Shown here piece after piece: positions 28,716 to 36,492 of a stretch of 55,738 nt of DNA. Both the position numbers and the translations under genes were made by a program. The notes beneath the pieces were generated by a model. The model worked only from the letters and a program-made list of their open reading frames with translations, did not search any database and was not told the DNA's origin. This stretch comes from an uncultured Prevotellaceae bacterium (lineage in GTDB: Bacteria > Bacteroidota > Bacteroidia > Bacteroidales > Bacteroidaceae). The stretch covers positions 1-55,738 of the forward strand of contig CADCFA010000014.1 in the NCBI GenBank assembly GCA_902800595.1, in the 5' to 3' direction. Each line of letters opens with the position of its first letter. Positions within the stretch are counted from its first letter, which is position 1.

Positions 28716-29774
28716 ATGCAAAAGATTGATTTAAACAACAAAACGATATTCGTCACAGGAGCAGCAGGCTTTGTTGCCTCGAACTTGGTAAAGCGACTGT
28801 TTAAGGACGTGAAAGGTGCTACCGTTATTGGTATCGACAATATGAACGACTACTATGATGTGACACTGAAGGAATATCGTCTGAACAAGCTGAACACCAC
28901 TGTCCCGGAAGGTATCTCATGGCAATTCGTAAAAGGCGATGTCGCGGATAAGCAGACCATAGACGACATCTTTAAGACCTGTCAGCCCCAGGTGGTAGTC
29001 CATCTCGCTGCTCAGGCAGGTGTGCGCTACAGCATCACCAATCCCGATGCCTACATCATGAGCAACATCATCGGTTTCTACAATATCCTGGAAGCCTGTC
29101 GCCACTATCCGGTAGAGCATCTGGTATATGCGTCGTCTTCCAGCGTCTATGGCGGCAATAAGAAGGTGCCGTTCTCGACCGAAGACCGCGTGGATAATCC
29201 AGTATCGCTGTATGCCGCCACCAAGAAGAGCAATGAACTCTTTGCCCACTGCTATTCAAAACTGTACGACATCCCCACGACAGGCTTGCGCTTCTTTACT
29301 GTCTATGGTCCTGCCGGACGTCCTGACATGGCATACTTCGACTTTACCAACAAGTTGCTGAAGGGTGAGACCATCCCGTTGTTCAACTACGGCAACTGTC
29401 GTCGCGACTTAACCTATGTTGACGATACCGTAGAGGCTGTTTTTCGTGTGATGCAAGGTGCTCTGGAACATAAGAAAGGTGACGACGGACTGCCCATAGC
29501 CCCATACGCTGTCTATAACGTCGGTGGAGGTCATCCTGAGAACCTGTTTGATTTCTTGAAGATACTGGAAGAAGAGCTTGTACGAGCCGGGGTGCTTCCC
29601 TCAGACTTCGACCTCGATGCTCACAAGGAGCTGGTTCCCATGCAGCCAGGCGATGTGCCAACTACCTATGCCGACACGACAGCCTTGGAGCAAGCCTACG
29701 GCTTCACCCCCAAGATCCCCCTTCGCGAAGGCCTACGCCAATTCGCAGAATGGTATAAAGACTATTATTTCTGA
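28716..29774 (+). CDS. NAD-dependent epimerase, probable UDP-glucuronate 4-epimerase
   Basis: Extended SDR with nucleotide-binding motif TGAAGFVASNLVKRL near residue 15, the catalytic Ser/Thr region YASSSSVYGGN near 140 and YAATKKSNELFAH (YxxxK) near 168. GIDNMNDYYDVTLKEYRL and RPDMAYFDFTNKLL are typical of UDP-GlcA C4-epimerases (Cap1J/LspL group), which supply UDP-galacturonate for capsule or LPS. Length of 352 aa fits. It lies apart from the polysaccharide locus (34 kb onward) and ends at a strong bidirectional terminator. Confidence 0.85.
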   Translation: MQKIDLNNKTIFVTGAAGFVASNLVKRLFKDVKGATVIGIDNMNDYYDVTLKEYRLNKLNTTVPEGISWQFVKGDVADKQTIDDIFKTCQPQVVVHLAAQAGVRYSITNPDAYIMSNIIGFYNILEACRHYPVEHLVYASSSSVYGGNKKVPFSTEDRVDNPVSLYAATKKSNELFAHCYSKLYDIPTTGLRFFTVYGPAGRPDMAYFDFTNKLLKGETIPLFNYGNCRRDLTYVDDTVEAVFRVMQGALEHKKGDDGLPIAPYAVYNVGGGHPENLFDFLKILEEELVRAGVLPSDFDLDAHKELVPMQPGDVPTTYADTTALEQAYGFTPKIPLREGLRQFAEWYKDYYF

Positions 29775-29801
29775 ATTCCGTTGTAGCGAAGTGAAAAAAC
29801 A

Positions 29802-29833
29802 AAAAACCTCCGAACATTGGCTCGGAGGTTTTT
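29802..29833. terminator. Bidirectional terminator between the epimerase and helicase genes
   Basis: CCTCCGA/TCGGAGG forms the core stem, extended by A5/T5, with an eight-base loop (29814-29821). Convergent genes end on both sides, and both strands have the needed T-run. Confidence 0.88.
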
Positions 29834-29857
29834 GTTTTGATTGCGGGGGCTGAACGA

Positions 29858-31666
29858 CTATTTCAAGGCCCGCAGCTTCATCTGCTGGTAGTTGGGCCGC
29901 AGCTTAAACCCTTTGGGCAGGCTCCGGAAGAGCGCCCCCGTCTGCCCATCCCACGTCACCTGCATGAAGTCATGCTTGTTCTGGCCATCCACAAGGATGC
30001 TGTCCCCCAGATACCCATGAATCCTGTACGACTTAAACCCGTTGTCCTTCACGATCAGCAGGTCACGGATGATGGCGATATGACTGTTGAAAAGCACCTC
30101 CCCTTTCGAGAACAGGAATTTCTGCATCCCCTTCATATAACGCAGCTCATAGCGGTCCCCGGCGTCATCCCGATCGTCACGCAACACATCCAGTCCACCC
30201 AGACGCTCAAACTTCGGCTCCCCACCGGTGTAGTACTTCTTCCCGACGGTGTCCCACAGCACCCGTTCCCCCTTCACATCATTACCATAGAGGAAGTCGC
30301 CTTTCAGTTCAATCTGTCCATACAGCTGCACCATCTGGTCGATACCCTGCAGGTCGATCACCGTCGTACGGTTTCTGAACAGCGCATACGGGTAGGTAGC
30401 CAGTGCGAACAGTCGGCTGTTCTCACAGCGCCTCACCTTTTCAAACACAGGTTGCGTCGTCATCCTGCCATCCTTCATCACGCCGTATTTCCCATCCATC
30501 ACGTAGATGTTCAGCCCGTCCAGCGAATCACTCCTCCTGCGAATCCGCACCATCTCCAAGTTCACGAGCACCGCCTGCTCCCTCAGGTCATCCTTCACCA
30601 CCACCGGTCTCGACAATCCTCGCTGTCCCTTGCCAGCCAGTCGGCCTGTGAAGGTCAGCTGCCAGTCCCTTTCCTCCGTGGGCAGACCGAATGTCTGATA
30701 CAGTCCCACCTGATCCAGGATCGTCACCGCCTCCTTCCCGTGAGATACGCGCATGCCGCGCCCCACCTGTTGGAGATATTTCGCCAGCGAGAGCGTGGGC
30801 CTTGCCAGTTGGATAAACTCCACCTCCGGACAGTCGAAACCCTCCGAGAAGATATCCACATTCACCAGCACATCCAGCTGCCCCTTGCGATACGCCTCCA
30901 CCATCTGCTGTCGCTCCTTGGCAGGCGTCTTCGCATCAATCACCACGCAGTTCACGCCATGCCCCTGATAGTAGTCAGCGATATGCTGCGCATGCTGTCG
31001 GTCGATGGCATACACGATGCCCTTCTTACCCTGTACGAACGCCTGATACGACAGATACAGGTGTTCGACAGATTCCGGCACATCCATCACCGTCGCCATC
31101 TGCTTCTGCTGATAGTCGCCGTCAGCCCCCCGTTTATCCAGCTTCGCCACCATCCTTAGCGCCTCACTCTCTGGCGCCGCCGACACATAGTCGAAGTCGC
31201 TGAGCCATCCCTTGTCGATGAACTGCTGGATCTGCCACGACTGGAGCATCACGTCAAACAAGTCCGTAAACGTCGCCCCGTTCAGTCGGCAGGGTGTCGC
31301 CGTCAGTCCCAGGAACTTCGCCTTTGGCCAGCGATCCCACAGCTGCCGGTAGGTCTTTGCCACCGCATGATGCGCCTCGTCGATCACGATCAGGTCAAAG
31401 TCTTGCGCCTCAACACCGCTGTTTCCTGATGCCAGCCGCTGCACGCTCTCCACGGTCACCCGGTCCTCATCCACTCTGGCTTTGATCTGCGCTATCAGTT
31501 CCCGCCGATGCGCCACCACCAGCACCCGCTGGAAGCGCTTCACCACCTCTGCCAGCAGCACCGTCTTACCCGTGCCTGTCGGCATCTGCACCATCACGCT
31601 CCGATGAGCAGCCAGTGCCTCCCCGACCCTAGTCATCATCTCTATCTGATAATCCCGTAACATCAT
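29858..31666 (-). CDS. DEAD/DEAH-box (superfamily 2) helicase
   Basis: Nucleic-acid-dependent ATPase related to the RecG/RadD-type helicases. Motif I MPTGTGKT near residue 30, motif II VIDEAHHA near 95, motif III GLTATP near 125, and the C-terminal motif QVGRGMRVSHGK near 330 are all present. The last 250 residues are a unique, possibly beta-rich domain. The frame is open to 31714, but the extra N-terminus is encoded by an 11-bp repeat array that does not keep codon phase, so the start is MMLRDYQIEMM at 31666 (or 31663). RadD is one candidate match; substrate unknown. Confidence 0.82.
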   Translation of the reverse strand: MMLRDYQIEMMTRVGEALAAHRSVMVQMPTGTGKTVLLAEVVKRFQRVLVVAHRRELIAQIKARVDEDRVTVESVQRLASGNSGVEAQDFDLIVIDEAHHAVAKTYRQLWDRWPKAKFLGLTATPCRLNGATFTDLFDVMLQSWQIQQFIDKGWLSDFDYVSAAPESEALRMVAKLDKRGADGDYQQKQMATVMDVPESVEHLYLSYQAFVQGKKGIVYAIDRQHAQHIADYYQGHGVNCVVIDAKTPAKERQQMVEAYRKGQLDVLVNVDIFSEGFDCPEVEFIQLARPTLSLAKYLQQVGRGMRVSHGKEAVTILDQVGLYQTFGLPTEERDWQLTFTGRLAGKGQRGLSRPVVVKDDLREQAVLVNLEMVRIRRRSDSLDGLNIYVMDGKYGVMKDGRMTTQPVFEKVRRCENSRLFALATYPYALFRNRTTVIDLQGIDQMVQLYGQIELKGDFLYGNDVKGERVLWDTVGKKYYTGGEPKFERLGGLDVLRDDRDDAGDRYELRYMKGMQKFLFSKGEVLFNSHIAIIRDLLIVKDNGFKSYRIHGYLGDSILVDGQNKHDFMQVTWDGQTGALFRSLPKGFKLRPNYQQMKLRALK

Positions 31667-31670
31667 GCTA

Positions 31671-31764
31671 TTATTCACATAGAATTCCGCCAGAATTCGC
31701 CTTGAATTCTTCAAGAATTCCCTTCGAATTATGCCGTAATTCTCCTCGAATTATGGCACTATTC
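31671..31764. repeat. Phased 11-bp GAATTC array upstream of the helicase
   Basis: GAATTC or a close variant starts at 31671, 31682, 31693, 31704, 31715, 31726, 31737, 31748 and 31759, exactly 11 bp apart. Units at 31682, 31693, 31704 and 31715 are perfect; 31726 and 31748 read GAATTA, 31737 TAATTC, 31671 TTATTC and 31759 CTATTC. The five bases between cores vary. The array ends 5 bp upstream of the helicase start. Confidence 0.9.
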
Positions 31765-31907
31765 TAAGATTTCCTTAAAACTCGCTCTTCACTCAATTTG
31801 GGCATTTTCCGCGTAAACGAAGGTTAAATACGTTATATTTTCATAAATCGGCACCCGAAAAGCCCCCGAAAAGCGACGAAAGTCGTCAACGGTTTTCTGT
31901 CGTCTCG

Positions 31908-31915
31908 TAACTTTG
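31908..31915 (+). promoter_or_regulatory. Promoter-like box before a large inverted repeat
   Basis: TAACTTTG (TAnnTTTG) on the plus strand, about 20 bases before a 125-bp inverted repeat. Both flanking genes are on the minus strand, so it would drive a non-coding plus-strand RNA. A single-box match in an intergenic region can be chance. Confidence 0.35.
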
Positions 31916-31935
31916 CAACTGCGTTGCCGATCCCC

Positions 31936-32060
31936 GTCGGCGGTCTTTCCAGGGGGTTCCCCAAGGGAGTGTATCTCTCCCTAACAGGTCCCCTTCAGAA
32001 GGGGGACCTTAGGAGAGGATACACGACCATCCCTTGGGAACCCCGTTACAAGCCGCCGAC
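31936..32060. repeat. 125-bp imperfect inverted repeat (MITE-like or structured RNA)
   Basis: Outer ends GTCGGCGG/CCGCCGAC pair perfectly, then after an internal loop GGGGTTCCCCAAGGGA pairs with TCCCTTGGGAACCCC (one bulge), GTGTATCTCTCC with GGAGAGGATACAC (one bulge), and AGGTCCCC with GGGGACCT at the tip. The right end touches the stop codon of the next gene (32061-32063). The stretch 31765-31935 holds only the promoter-like box at 31908 and a short hairpin (31874-31885). It could be a non-autonomous mobile element or a transcribed hairpin. Confidence 0.85.
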
Positions 32061-32423
32061 TCACCGCGCGGTGCCGGCGCCTGTTTGTTCAGCCACCTGG
32101 TTGTGGCTTGACAAGATGCCTGAGGCCCAAGTGTCGTAGCCGGCATCCTCAACCTGCTGACTCATCGTGAAGCGGTAGTACGACCTTGCCGTATGCTCCA
32201 CCATGTCCAGGCTCTGCTGCAGCTCCTGAACATGTTTCTGCCGCAGCAATGCCACCGGCATCTGCTGCGCTTCTGAGTACGACACATACGGCTCCGTCAG
32301 CTTCGTTGTAAAATACGCCGACAGTCCGAATGCCAGATACACCCCTACTATATCATCATAATACAAATGGATAGTCTTTCCATCGTTCATCGCCTCCCGC
32401 AGCGAAATCACATCTTTCTCCAT
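32061..32423 (-). CDS. Small protein of unknown function, paralogue A
   Basis: A 120-aa soluble protein with no signal peptide. It shares a clear pattern with the protein at 33687-34022: DGKT-x-x-LY near residue 15, VYLAFGLSAY near 28, SYSE, MPVALLR near 56, VEH, YRF and AGY. The two lie immediately either side of a WecA/MraY-type transferase gene. The last 15 residues (SSHNQVAEQTGAGTAR) are dissimilar to the paralogue and end exactly at the edge of the inverted repeat, so the repeat may have replaced the original end. I do not recognise the family. A regulator or partner of the transferase is a guess from position. Confidence 0.72.
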   Translation of the reverse strand: MEKDVISLREAMNDGKTIHLYYDDIVGVYLAFGLSAYFTTKLTEPYVSYSEAQQMPVALLRQKHVQELQQSLDMVEHTARSYYRFTMSQQVEDAGYDTWASGILSSHNQVAEQTGAGTAR

Positions 32424-32449
32424 AACAATCCTAATATTTCGTAAAAGTC

Positions 32450-33667
32450 CTATAGCCCCCAGTTAAAGAATCGGTTGTCCATGATACGGCGTATGGCACT
32501 CCAGATAGGTCCCTTCTCTCTACGGCTGAAATTGCCCAGTTTCCGGAACCAATGCCACAACCACGTACCCTGTGGATAACCTTCCTCATCACAAGGGCCA
32601 CCGTTCTGCTGCTCTTTCATCAGTTTATAAAAGCCAAACGTCACCATCACACCCAGAAATACCACAATATATGTCTGCACATCAATAGAAGCGCCAGCCT
32701 TCCAAGCCAGCAACCACGCCGCCACAACCAACAAGTTGATGAACAAGATAAATACAGCAGCCCCTAGATGCGAGAAGCCCATATCAATAAACAGATGGTG
32801 CAAGTGCGTACGATCAGGGTTAAATGGTGATTTACCGCGTAAGATACGCAACGTCATGACACGCAACGTATCAAAAACAGGAATACATAGAAATGACAGT
32901 GTCAGTGCCGTTAGGCTCACCCCTTGCTCCACAGCCATAGTGTCACAGCGCCCCTTGCTCCACAGCGTGTAGAATGTAAGCAGCATCAGCAATATACCCA
33001 ACATCAGCGTACCCCCATCCCCAATAAACATCTTAGACTTCAGGCCAAACACGTTATGCATAAAGAACGGGATGAGTGCCCCAATGACAATCATCGTAAA
33101 GATGACCAGAATAGGATTCCAAACATTCCAGAACACCAGGCCAAACAGTCCACAAGCCATAATACCATAGCCCGACGAGAAGCCATCCACCCCATCGATC
33201 AGATTCACCGCATTAATAATGCCCACACCAGTCACAATAGACAGCGGCACACCAATCCATGGTGTAATCGTATGCACACCCCATAACCCATGCAGGTCAT
33301 CAATATACACGCCGGTCAAGGCAATAAACAGTCCTACCAGCGACAGCTCCACTGCAAAGCGGAATGCCACCGACAAGCCCTTCATATCATCCCATGTACC
33401 AATGATAGCCATCACCGTCATTCCAATAAATCCCCACAAGATAAACTCGCTTCTCATAAACAGCGCCAGCACGCAGCAGCCCGTCAGGATACCCACATAC
33501 ACCACAGCCCCGCCCAACAAGGGAACAGGCACACGCTGCAGTTTCCTCGCATTCGGATTATCCACGATGTTATGTTTGATAGCATAATGCAATACAAACG
33601 GATAAACCACAGTAGAGGCAAGCATAGCCAACAGCCCACACAACACTGCTATTAAGAAATTTCCCAT
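32450..33667 (-). CDS. Polyprenyl-phosphate sugar-phosphate transferase (WecA/MraY family)
   Basis: Integral membrane enzyme that transfers a HexNAc-1-phosphate (or similar) from a UDP-sugar to undecaprenyl phosphate, starting a glycan chain. About eleven helices are visible. Family motifs: NPNARKLQRVPVPLLGG near residue 37, NAVNLIDGVDGFSSG near 150 (with Asp-Asp), FIGDGGTLMLG near 215 and PDRTHLHHLFIDMGF near 282 (the HLHH motif). The 405 aa include a hydrophilic tail of about 60 residues. It is flanked by paralogous small proteins at 26 and 19 bases. With the other priming enzyme of the locus truncated (39170-39385), this may be the working initiator. Confidence 0.9.
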   Translation of the reverse strand: MGNFLIAVLCGLLAMLASTVVYPFVLHYAIKHNIVDNPNARKLQRVPVPLLGGAVVYVGILTGCCVLALFMRSEFILWGFIGMTVMAIIGTWDDMKGLSVAFRFAVELSLVGLFIALTGVYIDDLHGLWGVHTITPWIGVPLSIVTGVGIINAVNLIDGVDGFSSGYGIMACGLFGLVFWNVWNPILVIFTMIVIGALIPFFMHNVFGLKSKMFIGDGGTLMLGILLMLLTFYTLWSKGRCDTMAVEQGVSLTALTLSFLCIPVFDTLRVMTLRILRGKSPFNPDRTHLHHLFIDMGFSHLGAAVFILFINLLVVAAWLLAWKAGASIDVQTYIVVFLGVMVTFGFYKLMKEQQNGGPCDEEGYPQGTWLWHWFRKLGNFSRREKGPIWSAIRRIMDNRFFNWGL

Positions 33668-33686
33668 ACAGTATCACTGTTAGTCA

Positions 33687-34022
33687 TTACAATCTCCCAT
33701 ACATCTCAAGAGCCTGCTCTTTCCAGCGCTCATAGCCAGCCTCACCGATGACAGTGTCCATCTCAAACCTGTAGAAATCCTTCTGTCGGTGTTCCACCTT
33801 CTGCAGGGACTGCCGAAGCATCTTCACATGCACCCGACGCAGCAGAGCCACAGGCATCCCGACCAGTTCTGAGTAAGAGATAAACACATTCACCAGCATA
33901 GTAGTATAATAGGCCGACAGTCCAAACGCCAGATAAACCCCTGTCATCTGGTCAAAATAAAGATTGACGGTCTTTCCGTCATTCCCACACTCATTCTGTT
34001 CTACTAATTCTTTGTTTAACAT
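33687..34022 (-). CDS. Small protein of unknown function, paralogue B
   Basis: A 111-aa soluble protein, paralogous to the 120-aa product at 32061-32423 (shared DGKT, VYLAFGLSAY, SYSE, MPVALLR, VEH, YRF, AGY). N- and C-termini differ. It precedes the WecA-like gene by 19 bases, so the three genes probably form one operon, B-WecA-A. It is rich in Tyr, Leu and Met, predicted mostly helical. Family not recognised. Confidence 0.72.
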   Translation of the reverse strand: MLNKELVEQNECGNDGKTVNLYFDQMTGVYLAFGLSAYYTTMLVNVFISYSELVGMPVALLRRVHVKMLRQSLQKVEHRQKDFYRFEMDTVIGEAGYERWKEQALEMYGRL

Positions 34023-34159
34023 ACTATCACTATTTTATTCTTTTATGCATATCACAATAGGATTGTTTGTAATCAAATTCTTACTACGTAACTATGCAGT
34101 AAAATTTTCATAGGCATAAAACATTTTCTGGTAAGGCTATCAGCAAATCTCGCTCTCTC

Positions 34160-34323
34160 ACTTTTCACTCACTTTACACTCACTCTTCCCTCACTTCATG
34201 CCAAGCCACCACATGAGAGTCGAGTGAAGGTTGAGTGGGGGCTGAGTGAGGGTAAAATGCCCTCCCCCATTCAGCTTCAGCCCTTTGTACAAAGGCATCT
34301 CAAGAAATCCGAGTGAGGGTAAC
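34160..34323. repeat. TCACTC/GAGTGA inverted and direct repeats in a 390-bp gap
   Basis: The gap 34023-34413 has no gene. Left part (34160-34200) holds several TCACTC-type hexamers (CACTCACTTTACACTCACTC); right part (34221-34252) holds GAGTGA-type complements (CGAGTGAAGGTTGAGTGGGG), so the two can fold on each other. GAGTGAGGGTAA occurs twice (about 34242 and 34310). No TAnnTTTG box was found for the minus-strand operon. Confidence 0.65.
34282..34295. promoter_or_regulatory. Perfect 14-bp palindrome, possible operator
   Basis: CCTTTGTACAAAGG is its own reverse complement. It lies in the gap upstream of the B-WecA-A genes and downstream of the polysaccharide locus. It could be a repressor site or part of the repeat element; there is no direct evidence of function. 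Confidence 0.3.
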
Positions 34324-34413
34324 AACAAAATTGCACTTCAAGCAATAAAGGTACGTATATTTTTTGGCAATGACAAGGTTCACCGAAAAATAACAATGCT
34401 AGTCGTTGAACTA

Positions 34414-35235
34414 TTAACCTCGAATTGCACCATAATTAATCTCAAATTGTGGTACTTTACGATTAGGAGTAAATCTCCCCCCTCTCAGCACCTCGTATAT
34501 CTTATAGAAATAGCGCAGGCTCAAGAAAAACACATTAGAATAAACTTTATTCTTTTTCATCGCCTTCAAATGTTCCCGCATAATCTGCTTCCTGCTGGCG
34601 AAGCCCGCTGTGGAGGCCCCCCCCATACGCATGGTGACGAAATCCTTGGGGATATACTTGATTCTAATCTTGTGGACAAAGATCAGCCTCAGCAAGTTCT
34701 CAAAATCCGCCGCAATCCGATACGATGTATCGAAAGCTCCGAACTGCTCATAGACAGACCGTTTACAATAAAACGACGGATGCGCCGGCATCATCCCAAA
34801 CCGCATCATCCACCGCCTGAACACCGCAGACGAATAATACCTCACGCACTTTGTCAGATCCCCATCATCCACGAAATGGATATCCCCATAAGTCGCATCA
34901 ATATCATTCTGGACAAACGTCTCTGCAATCGTCTGAAGCGCATCATCCGAGGTATAGAAATCATCCGAGTTCAGGATACCAATCACCTCCCCCGTTGCCA
35001 TCTGCAGCCCAGTGTTCATCGCATCATAGATACCCTTATCCGGAGCTGACACGATTTTCAGCCGATCCCCAAACTGCGGTGCATATTCCTTGACGATCTC
35101 CAAGGTATCATCCTTCGAGCCCCCATCCTTGATGATATACTCGAAGTCAGTATAGGTCTGCCGTAACACGCTCTCGATGGTATCACGAACCGTCCGTCCG
35201 CTATTATAAGTCGCTGTAATGATGGAAATTTTCAT
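34414..35235 (-). CDS. Family 2 glycosyltransferase (WcaA-like)
   Basis: Small GT-A transferase of 273 aa. MKISIITATYNSGRTV begins the fold, IIKDGGSKDDT near residue 33, and GILNSDDFY near 92 gives the DxD-like metal site; the acceptor half has YRIAADFENLLRL near 195. It is the last gene of the minus-strand polysaccharide locus and starts one base from the end of the GT4 gene, so translation is probably coupled. Donor and acceptor sugars unknown. Confidence 0.87.
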   Translation of the reverse strand: MKISIITATYNSGRTVRDTIESVLRQTYTDFEYIIKDGGSKDDTLEIVKEYAPQFGDRLKIVSAPDKGIYDAMNTGLQMATGEVIGILNSDDFYTSDDALQTIAETFVQNDIDATYGDIHFVDDGDLTKCVRYYSSAVFRRWMMRFGMMPAHPSFYCKRSVYEQFGAFDTSYRIAADFENLLRLIFVHKIRIKYIPKDFVTMRMGGASTAGFASRKQIMREHLKAMKKNKVYSNVFFLSLRYFYKIYEVLRGGRFTPNRKVPQFEINYGAIRG

Positions 35236-36444
35236 TTACTGCTTCAAAAGGCTATTATACAAATCCAAATACTCCTGATAGCGGTCGTTCTTATTAAACA
35301 GTGCGACAGCTCGTTGGCGGCATAGGATACGACGCTCTTCCTGATTAGGATCATTACACAATTTTTGAATTCCCTCAGCCAAACTGTTCACATCACCTGT
35401 ATCTACGACAAGCCCCGTCTGCTTATCGATTGCCTCAGGACTCCCTCCTGTACGATAGGTAATAACTGGTGTACCACAGGCCAAAGCCTCAAGATTTGTT
35501 GTCGGAAAATTATCTTCATAAGTAGGATTAACAAAGACATCTGCTGTGGAATAATATTGTACAAGTTCGTCTAAACTATTAGTTCTTTCTATACCAATGA
35601 TACCAGAAGGCAATACTTTAATTTGTTTATTAGTCAAACCAATTAAAACAATCTGATAAGAATTATCCAGCAAATCTCTTAATAAGTAGAAATCTTTTAG
35701 TCCCTTTCGTGGCTCCCATACACTACAAACTCCCAAAACAATCTTCATATCATTCAAATGATTGGTTCTTGAAATAGCAGGTCTAAATTTATCTAAATCA
35801 ATACCATTATGAATCATTTTAATGGAATGATTTCTCAAATGAGATTCATTTACAATATCAGCGAGCCATTGTGATACAGGAACAATGACCAATTTATCCA
35901 GAGAATTAAAGCTCTGTCTTTTCCGCACATAGTTCCTTTCACTTTTAGATAAAAAAAGGGATTGGGGATAAGTCTCCTTATGCTGACATTCTTTACAACC
36001 AAACTTCCATTTCTCACATGGTGCATATGTAAAACCAGCGCAATGGCCTGTTATCGGCCAACAGTCATGCAAAGTCCAGACCACAGGTAAATCTGATTTT
36101 GCCAGATAATCAAATAACAGTGGATAATTCAGGTAGTAGCCATGAATATTGTGCAGATGAATAATGTTAGGAGATATACGTTTTATCTCCTCCAACAATT
36201 TCCGAGTAGCCTTTTTAGAAGCAAGACCATGATTATCAAACAACCGTGACTGTAGCCCATGCCATCGCTCATCCCACATACTACCTATATGATATAGTTG
36301 CGACTGACTAGGATTAGCCCATCTGCCATAAGCAATATGACTCTCCCAGCCTTGAGACATGGCAAGCTGTCCTATTTCCTCAGCTATCCGGCCATGCGAC
36401 CCCCAATTAGCTGTGATGTTAATTTGAAGCAATTTCTTTTCCAT
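35236..36444 (-). CDS. Family 4 glycosyltransferase
   Basis: GT-B retaining transferase, 402 aa. N-terminal domain: LLQINITANWGSHGRIAEEI and IIHLHNIHGYYLNYPLL. C-terminal donor domain: ILGVCSVWEPRKG-like stretch near residue 235, and PTYEDNFPTTNLEALACGTP with the E-x7-E motif region near 315. A cysteine-rich insert (CEKWKFGCKECQHKETYP, about 150-165) is common in this GT4 subgroup. From about here to 39.4 kb the DNA becomes more AT-rich than the core genes to the left, consistent with horizontal transfer. Confidence 0.88.
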   Translation of the reverse strand: MEKKLLQINITANWGSHGRIAEEIGQLAMSQGWESHIAYGRWANPSQSQLYHIGSMWDERWHGLQSRLFDNHGLASKKATRKLLEEIKRISPNIIHLHNIHGYYLNYPLLFDYLAKSDLPVVWTLHDCWPITGHCAGFTYAPCEKWKFGCKECQHKETYPQSLFLSKSERNYVRKRQSFNSLDKLVIVPVSQWLADIVNESHLRNHSIKMIHNGIDLDKFRPAISRTNHLNDMKIVLGVCSVWEPRKGLKDFYLLRDLLDNSYQIVLIGLTNKQIKVLPSGIIGIERTNSLDELVQYYSTADVFVNPTYEDNFPTTNLEALACGTPVITYRTGGSPEAIDKQTGLVVDTGDVNSLAEGIQKLCNDPNQEERRILCRQRAVALFNKNDRYQEYLDLYNSLLKQ

Positions 36445-36492
36445 AGATTTCTCAAATAATCAATATCACAAGTTTCTTTTTAGTTAAGATTG

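Noticed and set aside
29837-31159. 440-aa plus-strand ORF opposite the helicase
   Set aside because: It is the shadow of the helicase frame, rich in His, Pro and Leu, with no recognisable domain; helicase motifs are clear on the other strand.
31924-32139. Small plus-strand ORF starting TTG
   Set aside because: It runs through the inverted repeat, has a TTG start and overlaps the supported minus-strand gene; codon content reflects the palindrome.
34246-35049. 267-aa plus-strand ORF opposite the GT2 gene
   Set aside because: It overlaps a glycosyltransferase with clear motifs and is basic/His-rich shadow sequence.
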